Source: Ciborinia camelliae
Lineage: Eukaryota; Ascomycota; Leotiomycetes; Helotiales; Sclerotiniaceae
Assembly: GCA_025890175.1 (NCBI GenBank)
Contig: JANPYM010000001.1
Coordinates: forward strand, 3,574,971-3,638,970
Length of the DNA stretch: 64,000 bases
Reading direction: 5' to 3'
The position numbers were made by a program, and so were the translations under genes. The notes beneath the pieces are model-generated. The model made no database searches, was not told the DNA's origin, and worked only from the letters and a program-made list of their open reading frames with translations. Below, in pieces: positions 11,227 through 22,105 of the stretch. Each line of letters begins with the position of its first letter. Position 1 is the first letter of the stretch.

Positions 11227-12830
11227 GTGCCATTTCGGGCCTTGTCTTTAAATATGATTAGGGATCTAAAGGATGATACTATTCGATCTTTAGGATGCCA
11301 TTATGGTAGATAGCGACTAGAAGGAATGAATTTCTCACAATATCTACGCACTTTAACATGATTAATAGCTACAGTCGGCAGAGTGTCGATCCTTGGATGG
11401 TATTTTCCTAGCTGACTTTGAAAACTTATGGAAGTTCCCCGATATGTTCTAGACGGGTGCTATCCTGCCTAAAAAGGATAGGCTATGAACTAATAGAGTA
11501 CCGATATCTGATGTTTTTTGGCTAACTGATATCAGTTGAATTCTGGTGCTTGTCTATTATAGAAGGGTGGAGGTTTTTTAGAGTGTGAAAGGTTAGAACT
11601 TTACCCCCAGAATTTTACTATTGCACGTCATTGATCCAATTGGACATTACAGCCTCAACTCAAAATCGTTAAGTTGATGATGCAGAAAATTGGGCATAGA
11701 GTTCGATATGAAGAATGAATTTCTCCTTAAAATTGGGCGTTGAAACGCGTTGTTTGTTATGTTATGTCTATGTTGCCGGAATATCAGTTTTTCAAAGAAC
11801 CATTCAGCCCTCGTGAAACTGATCAACATACTAACTAGGTAGGCTTTACTCCATTGGCACTTCGGAATTTATCGTGCTCCTAGGTCTACTTACATACGAT
11901 AGTGCTTATTCCAATATGCCTTGTGCATACCTCTAGATGAAGACTAAGACTCCCGCAAAAGAAATGAGAACAACTCACTCTCGAACTACAGCTATTATCA
12001 TTCACTCCTGAACTACGAAGTCGAGTTCGATTACAATCTTCCAAAATTGCAACACAAATATGAGCCTTATATCTCGACGACGTGAAACGGGGAATTTGTG
12101 ATTTACAGCGTATGCTATTTTGATTTTATTCATAATGTGATGCGAATATAAGGGGTGGGATGTTTGAAGGGTCCTGGCTGACCTGATTCCGATCAAATTG
12201 GGGAGCTTTGTTTGTGGGTGCTATAGCTAAAACCACTGGGAGCTTACGTTGTTACCGGAGCAAGGATTCTCGAGAAGCCCTGCCGTCTTCCACATGCGCG
12301 CAAATGTCGTTTTGAGAAAATATGTTATGGGGGGGATGTATAAGAGATGGGAAGGAGGGGAGGGGGTGGGGAGTAGCCTCGAGGTTACGGTAGGCAATCA
12401 CATTCTTTTTTCGCAGCGATTTACACAAACAGTACAAAAATACTTGCCATGAATCATGAAAGCCTAACCGCTAATTAATCCAAGGGCGTTGTACCTCAAA
12501 AACTGACACTCGATTGTATTACTATCAATATTTTGATTGAAATACCCACATTCTCTTGAGGAGGTGATTCCCGATTGCTATTGGCTCTTTATTTTTGTTG
12601 CCGTATAGTACATTCTATGATAGAGAGGGGAACATCGATTATAATGATGGACTGCCATATAGGTTCCGCTGATGAATCATAAATACCCCGGTCCTGTGTC
12701 CCGAATCTATTTTCCCAAAATTCGAATCAATCTTGAGATCCATAATCACTAACTTCCTCCAAAAAGCATATGATCATTCACATTATTCTCACCACGACCA
12801 TTACCAATCTTACTCATTGCTATCTACGAA
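11227..12830. other. Intergenic region, no gene seen
   Basis: About 1.6 kb of ordinary composition. Only short open frames on both strands, none longer than about 67 codons and none resembling a protein. There is a G-rich stretch at 12,330-12,372. The right end is the promoter of the RBR ligase gene. Confidence 0.6.
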
Positions 12831-14897
12831 ATGGATGTCAGCATACAAGAGCTACCTAACTCAAATGCCACCCAATATGGACATTTTTCCACCAGTGGGG
12901 ATCCCAACTCTAACGACCCTCTGACATTTAAGTCCGATACCTTAATGAATGATGTCCTTTGGAAAGTGTTTGAACCGCCACAAGAGCTCAGATTTGACAT
13001 TGGAGACTTTCGTGGGTCCGATAAATATGGTATTCAGGAACTCGATACCTTCCTTGAGGCATCCATACTAGGTGGAGCTGAAATACTCAAACCCTCGGGA
13101 GAAAAGCTCCACGAAGCCGCCGCTCAATCAAGCAACACGGACAAAATATCGGCACTTAAGGGGAAGACAGAAGAATCTAGTTTACCCCGTATCCCTATAG
13201 CTGGACCATCAAGACCAAGTCTTATCGTGAGTGGCTTAGAATATTGCCTACAAAGTTTTGGCTATTAATGGGAATTTACAGACAACCACAACACATGAAT
13301 ATGCTCCGACCATCGAAGAAAGTAAACAAACCTGTGTAATTAGTCAACAGTCAACACATACTGATGTATCCCCCGACTCAGGGTACACTTCTGCTGCGGA
13401 ACGATATCATTCAAGCTCAACTCCAATACCTCGCCAGCCATACAGTATATTATCCGCCCTTTCATGGTTCAAGAAATCCCTTAAGAAGAAGACAAACAAG
13501 GACAAGGGGAAGTCCGTAATGAGAGAGCCTATTAGGTACGAATCTCGACGTGTTAGAAAGGAACCTTACTGACTGATTAAATAGAGAATGTGTTTCTTGT
13601 CTAGATGATTTCCCAGACCATAAAATGGTGCACGTGAAGTGTCACGAATATTGCAAGGAATGTTTCGAAAGACTAGTAACGTAAGTTTTCTCCACTATAA
13701 ATCATTGTAAAGTACCTAACACGCAATAGTGCGGCTATGATGACAGAAACGATGTGGCCTGTCAAGTGCTGTCTCAACGAAATACCACATGCGGATGTTG
13801 TGAAGAATATCAACAAGAAGTTGGCACGAGATTTTCAAATGAAATCTTTAGAGAGACAAGTCCCCATCGAAAAACGAATCTATTGCATAAAACCAAATTG
13901 TGAAACATGGATTGCTAGCAAACGGATCGATAAAGGTCTCAATCGCGCATCTTGTCCAACCTGCAAAACAAGAATTTGCACTACATGCAGAAGCCCATGG
14001 CATCAAAATATGGACTGCCAAGAGGATAAGAATGTCAAAGCTACAGTTAGTGTAGCAGAGAAGCAAGGGTGGAACAGATGCTATAAGTGCAAGGCTTTCG
14101 TCGAGATTACTGGTGGCTGTCGTCATATCACATGTCGCTGTAAAGCTGAATGGTGTTTCATTTGTCTTGCTCGATGGGAGACTTGTCAGTGTACAAAAGC
14201 ACAATATGAATTACAACAACAGATACAACAAAGTCGTGAAGCTAGTGCCTTTGAGGCACAACTACGAACACTTCAAACTAGTCGAGAAGGAGATCGAGTC
14301 AGGCGAGCGGCAGAGGAGCAAAGAATTGATGTACAAATGGTCGAGGATTTCGAACGACAGCAAGCCGAGGAATTAGGAAGGAAAGCTGAACGTCGGGCTC
14401 AGTTGGATGAAAACATTCGGCGTCGCCGAGAGGAAGCAATAGTTGCAGAGATAGCTCACATTTTTGAGGCAATAAGAGAGGATCTACAGATGTTACATTA
14501 CTCGCAGAAATTTCGTCTCGCCACTCGCTCGCGGGAAGAGTACTTGGTACTCCACGAACGACAACTAGAAATTCACTCCTTGGAGTTTGATCAATCTCAG
14601 CAAATCAAACAACTAGATGCGGAATATCAAAAAGAAAATTCGACGGAATACAAATCGGAAAGCCTCGATCGTCAATTCAAATCAAAGAAATCGTCACTTG
14701 TGGAATTACACAGGGTGGAAATTGCTGAAGCCGAACGAAATTTACGACATGCTTGGAGAGATTGGGCCAGAAGAAAAGTCGCCGAGGTCAAATGGTTTGA
14801 GGCTGTCATCACGAAGAGAGAAACCATGTTACAAACTCTGGAGACTCAACAGTATGCAATGGCTACAGCGGAGTCTGAAATAGGTAGCGCATACTAA
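12831..14897 (+). CDS. RBR-type E3 ubiquitin ligase
   Basis: I read four exons: 12,831-13,226, 13,282-13,535, 13,585-13,680 and 13,730-14,897. Phases close exactly and give 637 residues. A disordered N-terminus of about 215 residues precedes RING1, which begins ECVSC (Cys219/222), continues CHEYCKEC and ends WPVKCC. An IBR domain follows (YCIKPNCETWI, CPTCKTRICTTC, HQNMDC), then RING2 (RCYKC from residue 366, TGGCRHITCRC, EWCFIC, WETCQC). In this family ubiquitin is passed from an E2 to the RING2 cysteine before the substrate; here that is Cys379 in TGGC. Residues from about 405 to 620 are rich in Glu, Gln and Arg and look like a long coiled coil, probably for partner binding. Substrates cannot be inferred. 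The ATG at 12,831 is the first in frame. Confidence 0.9.
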
Positions 14898-15443
14898 AGT
14901 GATTACTGGTAGTACGAAGGTGGACGTTTAAGTTCAACCTCGATATCATCATATATCACTGCTTGTGTGGGGTGGTAGAACCTTGTGCTATTCTTCTGTC
15001 GCACATCGTGTTTGAAACATATGTATCGGAGATCACCACGTGATACCATGGATTCACAAGATAGCGGGGGGGCCAATAAAGATAGTTTCGGGGAGTATTC
15101 TATCCGGCATTGAAGATCTGCTGGACAGGAACGATGTACGGAGTAGGGGTTTAATTTCCTTTATGCATATACGTCATGTTGTACTTATACCAATCTTTAT
15201 GAACACATCGGACGAGGTTCTAATGAATCTGTTACAAATAATCACAAATCGTCAAGTCCCATCAGGGAGATTTGTACTTTGCAATTTGGTATCTGTGGAT
15301 GTGTATGAAGATGATATGAGTGGGTATATATGAGTTCTATGCCCTTTGAGCTAGTAGGTAGCAAGAGAACTTTTTCAATACATTGCATTTTCTTTTCTTC
15401 CATTATCTTTTTTGACTATCTTCAGCTTACCCAATGAGCCAAG
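14898..15443. other. Intergenic region, no gene seen
   Basis: About 550 bases between the RBR ligase and the CFEM gene. A 97-codon frame at 15,040-15,333 has no protein-like features. The last 80 bases are T/C-rich, as is common just upstream of fungal start codons. Confidence 0.55.
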
Positions 15444-18400
15444 ATGGTTTGGTCGTTCTTTACTTTCTTTTCTTTTCTCGTATGCGTTAATTCTGGACTG
15501 TGAGTTCACCTACGATTCACCAATTATTACAGCTGATTTCATAACTATTTAGTATTCCAACGTCATTAATTGGTCGTGATGACCCTAGCTCAGTGGCTCC
15601 TGCACTATCACTTCCACCATGTGCTGTTCTTTGTATTGCATCAGCAGTCGCTTCGACGACGAAATGTGGTGTTTTAGATTTACTTTGTCAATGCAGTCCT
15701 GATAATGCCAGCTTAATCCAAGGAGGAGCCACAAGTTGTGTTATTACTGATTGTGGGATTACACAAGCTCTTCGTCTGTAACCCTCTCTTATATGGACCA
15801 GATATCTTGAGATACGAACATTGACATTATATAGAGGTTCTGAATATTGCTAAAGCAGAGTGTTCATCTGCTCTTGAGGCTGCAAGTTCTCATGCAGCGC
15901 CATCTTCAGCGACCCCATCTCCATTTCTATCAGCGGCTCCTACTTCTGCTCCTGCCAGCACATCTTCAGTTCTCTCTTCGGTCCCTACGATTTCTCCTAT
16001 CGATTCTAGTTCTCCATCTGCAGCTCCCCCATCAGTGACGGCCTCCGCGGCCCCATCAGCTTTTCCCTCTTCGGTTCCAGACAATTCATCAAATTCTACT
16101 TTTGTCATCCCGGCTTGTGCAGTAGGTTGCATTCAAAATGCTATTGAACCTATCTGTGCACTTACAGACCTTGCATGTCAATGCGATCCACATAATTCAG
16201 GAACTATCCAAGCCGCAACTGCTAATTGTGTTTCCTCGAGTTGCGGGGATAATGGTGAACGGATAGCTGTTGGTTAGTTCGTTCTGTTGTTTCCTTCGAA
16301 AGTCATCTCCATCTATAAAAAGAATACGCACAAAGTGAAATTTTAATTTCCTTTTATGATTGAAAAAAATCAGAGGTTTGACAAAAACAAAAGAAACCGC
16401 TTTTTAAAAAATGATGTGTTAGGAATTTATATCATAGATCGAGACAGAGATTTGAGACCACGAACTGATTGATGGTTTCGGCCGCATTTTTCACTGAACG
16501 GAGTCTTTTAAAAATTACAAGAACAAAAGGCTGACATTAGTGTAGACATTCAAAGAGGACAACTCGATAATTGTACAGCACTATCCCCAGCCGCCAATCC
16601 TGGAACCTCCTCAGCTCCTATTACTGGTTCAGCGACTGCTAGTAATCCAACACAAATAAGTCTGACTAGTAATCCGTCTGATATATCTACAGCAATACCT
16701 CCTTGCGGACCCCCGATTCCAGGTTCCTCAGCAGTTCCCACGGGTTCAAGTCCCAGTTCATCCGATCCTTCCGATCCAGTCAGTCCCACAACATCAATAA
16801 ATCCAGGAGGAAGCTCTCCTACTGGTCCTGGTGGAGATGGGGGATATAGTCCACCGTATTACGGATATCCATCTGGATCAAACCCTACTGATCCTCCCGC
16901 TTCTGCAGCACCAAGTTCCGGGGGTGGAGGTGGAGATCCACCGGGAGCTGCACATAGCACACCTATTGATCCCGGATCAGCATCTTCAATTAATATCACT
17001 GTAGACCCATCGGGGAGTTCTGTATCTACACCAACTGACCCGGGTTCTATCCCAACTGATCCGGGTTCTGTCCCAACTGGAGCAGGCCCTAGCACGCCCA
17101 CCGACCCTGGATCTGCATCTTCTACAAAGATTAGCGTAGATCCCTCTGCCGGTATTGGATCATCGCCAACCGATCCGAGCTCTTCAACCCCAAGTGATGG
17201 TCTATTCCCATCAGGGGGTGTTTCCTCAAATCCCACAGATCCGGGCTCTATTCCATCGGGAGCCGCCTCTAGCACAAACCCCGGAGATCCTTCCAGTTCT
17301 TCGAATATATTACCTCCTGGTAGTGGAGATGGTAATGGTGGTGGCCCTAGTTATGGGTATGGTGGCTATTACCCTTCCAGTACACCTACTGGTAGTGATC
17401 CAAGTAGTCCATCGGGTAGTAGCTCAGTATCTTCATCGGCTACGGGACCAGTTTCTTCTTCGAGTCCTGCGAATATACAGCCTAGCACGCCTGGTGGGGA
17501 TTCTTCTTCGCCTAGTACAACTGAGATTGACCCTTCTTCGCCAAATACATCATCTGGTGGAGACCCCTCTTTACCAAGTACAACTGGAAGTGACCCTTCT
17601 TCACCTAGTACAATTGGGAGCAACTCAAGTCTTTTACCCAGTACAACTGGCGGAGACCCTTCCTTTCCAAGTACAATTGGGAGTGATCCAAGTTTTTCTC
17701 CAACGACTTCTGGGGGAGACCCTTCCTTGCCAATTACAACTGGGGGCGACCCAAATTCTTTACCAACGACATCTGGGGGTGATAGTTCTTCACCTGGCAC
17801 AACTGGTGGAAACCCTTCATTGCCGACGACATCTGGTGGTTCATTCAACCCATCCGGAATCTCATCCGGTACCGATCCATCTTCACCAACTAATACAAAT
17901 CATCCTCCGCCCCCTCCCCCAGGTTATTATGGATACGGTCCCGTACCATCCCCTTCTACACCCACAATCCCCACATTCAGTGCATCCCCATCCCAACAAA
18001 CCTCTCCCTCATTCCGTCTCACACTCCTCCCATTCGATTATCCCATCCTAACATTCATCATGCGGGTATACTTTGGTATGTCCCAAGCACCTCCCTACAT
18101 CTCCTCTAGTGGTCACACCACCAACGATCGGACATCGGCCTGTATATTTACAATTACGGAACCCGGGGGACTATTATCTTGTTCTCCTACTCCTTCTGAT
18201 TCTCCGACCAGAGACGCAGAAGCGAAATATTTTGGCGATAAATTTGATTCGGTGTGGGATTGGGGGGGATACGCTATTCTCTCGACAGAAAATAAGTTGG
18301 AGGACTTGGGGCCCGGGAGGAAAGATTTAAGTGGGAGTTTAGTTGTGGATACTACGAGTGAGTATCCGTGGTGTTTGATGAAGATGGTTAATGTTGATTT

Positions 18401-18687
18401 TATTGGGAATGGTATGTTTCTTCTTCTTTTCTTACCTTTAGGAGGGTCAATTTCGAGATCATATGTACTTATTGACTTCAAATCTAGACAACCAAGCGCG
18501 TTTCTGTACTCCAATTACACCCTCAACTTCCTCTAGCTGGACGCAAACAGATGCTTTTCTTGAAGGCTCGCCTGTTCGCACATATATTAATGGGACTCAA
18601 ACGTTACCTGCTGATTGTAGGGAAGTAAAATTGTTGGTTGAATGGATTGATTCTGATGGGATAGGAGATACGCCTGGTTATACCTAG
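15444..18687 (+). CDS. Secreted protein with two CFEM domains and a long Ser/Thr/Pro/Gly repeat
   Basis: My model has five exons: 15,444-15,499, 15,553-15,773, 15,835-16,254, 16,522-18,411 and 18,488-18,687. It gives 928 residues with closed phases. A signal peptide (MVWSFFTFFSFLVCVNS) leads to a CFEM domain at about 40-102 with eight Cys, including PPCAVLC and LDLLCQC. After a Ser/Ala/Pro linker a second CFEM follows at about 187-250 (PACAVGC, TDLACQC), also with eight Cys. CFEM domains of fungal surface proteins bind haem or iron, or act at the cell wall; the Asp just before CxC is kept in both. Residues 251-725 are repeats such as STTGGDPS, TPTDPGS and PTTSGG, then a Pro run. The last 200 residues look folded but are unrecognised. 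No GPI signal is visible. The 61-nt intron at 15,774 has a weak GTCTGT donor, and the 267-nt intron at 16,255 is unusually long, so two adjacent genes remain possible. Confidence 0.75.
16859..17880 (+). repeat. Imprecise coding repeat for Thr/Ser/Gly/Asp/Pro-rich segment
   Basis: Inside the large exon of the double-CFEM gene, short coding units recur many times. From about 16,960 to 17,280 the encoded pattern is PTDPGS with variable spacers. From about 17,500 to 17,850 it is roughly P-S-T-T-G-G-D-P-S with period 11 to 14 residues. Nucleotide copies are diverged, so the repeat is maintained in protein composition more than in DNA. The opposite strand is also open through much of it, which is a by-product of the codon bias. 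Confidence 0.75.
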
Positions 18688-20121
18688 ATGTAATGTTGTT
18701 TCGGGGATACTTGATATATGGTCATTCATTTTGAGGGTTTTGATTTTAATTTTTTAATAATTAACATGATTGATTCCTAGGTGATGTTTAAAGTAGGAAG
18801 ATAGCAGTGATAGTATGTAATGTTAATTCAATACTTTGGATAATATAGGCTTGGGTTGCAATCTATTGTACGGTCTAGCTCATTGTCAATGCTTATTGGG
18901 AAGTGTCAGCCATCCCTCATAAGTTTCTATGAATCAATAATTCATATTAATTGCCCCTGTAAACCTTTCATATTTTCTTTAATCCCAGGTCCTGATGCCA
19001 TACTGCTGTATGGTTTATACATTTTCCATATCTTTTTAATGCTTTTCGTCCTTTTGTATTCTAAAATTCTATGCCATGCTATACGTCCCGCGAATGTGAT
19101 GCCAAACCCATAGATACGAGTACCTTAACCAGCTATGTATGTACATCTTCCACCTCACCACGTTTATGGTAAATTATAACCAAAGGAAAGACCCGAATAC
19201 GATTCTTACTAAAAGAAAGGCAAGGAGAGAGAGACTCAACCACCTAAGAACCGAATAGGAGACCGGCCATAAACGCGGTAATCCCATGGAGCGGTTGAAT
19301 TATATCGAAAGCTATGCCTTATTAATTGGTTAAGAACACATTTCCTAATTGAGAAACTGTTTTATACACTTCTCCTACAAATCACAACTATTTAACGTAC
19401 CTAGCTACCTAACTACTAGCCCAGGTATCTCTAATTCCTCTAAATCCTTTCTCTCTATAGGCCACGACATGCCATGCAATGAAAAACAAACGGCTACTGT
19501 GGCTACCTTGCGTGAAAAGATTATATATATCATAGGACTGTATTGTATTGGATAAGATAACGGGATTCATAAATATATAGAATATCAAGAATAATCAAAT
19601 CAAAAAACACCACGGTATTTTGAAAGATGGGTCGGATGGAGATGGGAAAATTAGTGATGTTACTGTATTGTAAGTAGGATGAGTTGCGTGACTGAATTTA
19701 CTACAATACGTACAGTACAGGCCACATAAGATTTTCTTTGATCGGTCAATCTATTTGAAATTTCTTGGAAAATACAAACACACAAGCCGCGAAAGTGTAG
19801 GAGGAGCATGATAATTGTATACATATATTGAGAACTGTATCATATACAAATGAATTTACTCTATTTCCATGCCAGTTTTTGTGCTCGAGGACTAGCGAAA
19901 TAGCTTTGCTCCTTATGATTATATGCATAGCCATCTTTTTATTCGGTTCGTGAATCCTTCATGGCTCGTATCACCCTCTTGTATGGTCCCTCCACTGCTA
20001 ACTGTTCGTCCCAATTATTGACACTAACCCTTCCCTCTTCGATCAGTTGTTTCATTCATACCGGAACCTATTACTCCTCCCTCGATCGCACTTATAGCCC
20101 CAATTCTTCATTCCAATCACC
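18688..20121. other. Intergenic region, no gene seen
   Basis: About 1.4 kb with only short open frames on both strands and no family resemblance. It separates the plus-strand CFEM gene from the minus-strand small membrane protein, so it holds two 3' ends. Confidence 0.55.
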
Positions 20122-20541
20122 CTAACCAAAGATCAAGAGAACTAATCCCACCACCGCAATAACCACACCTAAACCCCCCAAGACTTCCACCGCCAGCCTC
20201 AATCTCCCCCTACTCGCCTCATCGCTAACCCTCTTCCAATAACTCGATCCAGATGCATTTCCCATCCCAACTCCTGCAATCACGCCATCAAAATCTTCTC
20301 TTTCGCCTTCACTCAATAATCCTTCTTCCATTATTCTCCTCCCATTCTCATCATGAGTATCATTTCTATACCCATGAATATTAGAATATGAGGAATAATA
20401 ATTCGGAAATGATGGTCGTGGGAAGCGCTTCCACCAAGCGACTGTAGGGAAGAAAGTTGGGCGAGTAGCAGAGTGTTTTGTAGTGGTTGTTGGAGTGGTG
20501 GGACTCTCGGGGATGGATAGTGAGAGGGCGCCTGTTGGCAT
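20122..20541 (-). CDS. Small tail-anchored membrane protein, 139 aa
   Basis: The frame read from the ATG at 20,541 gives 139 residues: a Ser/Pro/Thr-rich N-terminus (MPTGALSLSIPESPTTP), a Tyr/Asn-rich middle with several Arg, an acidic patch (EEGLLSEGEREDFDG), and a single hydrophobic C-terminal helix, LGGLGVVIAVVGLVLLIFG, at the very end. That arrangement fits a tail-anchored protein with its bulk in the cytosol. The open frame continues upstream to about 21,006, with another ATG near 20,716 (MSFLISIS), but the extra residues are not protein-like, so I prefer 20,541. I do not recognise a family. Confidence 0.55.
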   Translation of the reverse strand: MPTGALSLSIPESPTTPTTTTKHSATRPTFFPTVAWWKRFPRPSFPNYYSSYSNIHGYRNDTHDENGRRIMEEGLLSEGEREDFDGVIAGVGMGNASGSSYWKRVSDEASRGRLRLAVEVLGGLGVVIAVVGLVLLIFG

Positions 20542-21106
20542 CTTATCTTGTCTCAATCTGATATTATCTTTCGGTTGTTTGGGTGGGTAGTTGTGGGTAT
20601 GATGACTTCGGTTGGTTGTCTTGATGTGCTGTTTGAGGTTGTGATCAACGATGGCTGAGATTGTTGAGCGTATTGAGATGGAAGGTTCGATGGAAATGGA
20701 AATTAGGAAAGACATCTTCGACTCGTTGAGACCTATAAGATTGTCTTCGGAATTGAGAACGGAGCATCGTGTCTTTGTTAACAAATGATTATACCGATTT
20801 CGGTACACAATAAGCAATAGTACTCCTGGATGCTTAAAGAACAAAAGGAATGGAATTTTTCTCGAAAACAACTTGGTGTTGTTTTCTTTGTCTTCGGAGA
20901 TTATTTTGCGTGTGGGGGATGGGGCAAATGTTCTCGAAGTTTTGTGGTTGGAAGAACAAAGGAATGAGGAAATATATTCCTTTGTCATCCACAATAAACA
21001 TCCCACAACTGCATGCGAAAATTACGTGAAAATTTTTCAAGTTTGGAGTGAATCCAATCTAGAGAAAATCTATATAGAAACCCGAGAGATCTAGGTCCGG
21101 CGACAA

Positions 21107-22105
21107 CTATGCCATGATGGGTTTGTGTCCGTTGCCAACTCTTGACCACTCTTCCCTCTTCCCCTCCAAATATTCACCTTTTTCTATCCATCTGGTTTCC
21201 AACCATTTTGCCAATCCCGCGTCACTTTCTGGCAATTCATCTAGTGGAAATCGCTTAACTTCAACATGGAATTTGTATCCTCGCTTCCAACTCAAATCTC
21301 CGCAGCTGAGAGATTCCCAAATAGTTGGTGCTTCATGCCATTTATTGTGGTGCGAATATGCGATTGTCATATCGTAAACCGCTTTGACATGTTTGGCTTT
21401 ACGCAAATGCTGTACTGTTGTAACAAAACCTTTGCTTCTTGGGTATAATAGGTGTTTTGGAAGGGGTCGATTATTTTCTCTACACCACGTTTTTGTTTCT
21501 TCGTATTTCTGAGGGGTAAATCGTGTTGCTTCACTAAAGCTTATGAGCCCTTTTTGATAGATGGATTAGCATTGCCAAAATATCTCAAGTGAGGTTGGTA
21601 TGCTGCATAGCTTACATTGTGGCCATTTCTTCACCACCACTCCTGCGAAAACTCGATCCAACTCTTTCTTATCCTTCAGCCAATTTCGACTCACCATTGG
21701 CATTCCCATTCCCCAAATTCCCCATCCAAGCAGCGGAACCCATCGCAGTTCAATCTTGGCGAACCATCTACAGCTTCCGAGCATGCCAGCTCTGATAGCA
21801 AGTGCTTGAATCATATAGAAGTCTGTCCAGCTGACATGATTTGCAATGACAATAGCAGTTTCGCCTTCCGGAAGAGCATCGCCAGAGATGGTAATCTTGC
21901 CTCCATTGAATACTTCAAAAATGACTTGTACCCAGTTCCAGCTCGTGAAAGCAACGAGCGATGACGCATGGTACACCCAATTGGGGAAAAAATAGCTTAC
22001 GGGTAAGAGGAAAGATATGATGAGGTCCATGAGGATCAATTCGAGGACCCATGGTAGTACAATTATAAAACCACGAATACTCGTGTATACAACATCGAGA
22101 CCCAT
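21107..22105 (-). CDS. PlsC-family acyltransferase, CST26/PSI1-like
   Basis: Two exons, 21,616-22,105 and 21,107-21,549, joined across a 66-nt intron, give 310 residues. Hydrophobic helices occupy about 8-60. The acyltransferase HX4D motif is NHVSWTD with His90 and Asp95, followed by RWFAKIELRWVPLLGWG and MGMPMVSRNW. The second substrate-binding motif is ISFSEATRFTPQKY at about 166-179. FSEATR in place of the commoner FPEGTR is typical of the fungal and animal branch related to yeast CST26/PSI1, which places fatty acyl chains (stearoyl in yeast) on the glycerol backbone of lysophosphatidylinositol or lysophosphatidic acid in the ER. Conserved LLYPRSKGF, YDMTIAY and WLETRWIEKGEYLEGK follow. 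The protein stops soon after that, so the C-terminus seems short; a missed last exon is possible. I chose the first ATG; an upstream in-frame GTG is unlikely. Confidence 0.88.

Noticed and set aside
16550..17848. Three long minus-strand frames opposite the CFEM repeat exon
   Set aside because: They are the antisense of the Ser/Thr/Gly/Pro repeat, which avoids stops on both strands; the plus strand is fixed by phase-consistent splicing and the CFEM domains.
17727..18536. Separate 269-aa gene beginning within the CFEM repeat
   Set aside because: The frame continues upstream in the same phase to 16,524 without stops, the apparent start is an internal TTG, and the apparent 3' end lies within an intron with good splice sites.
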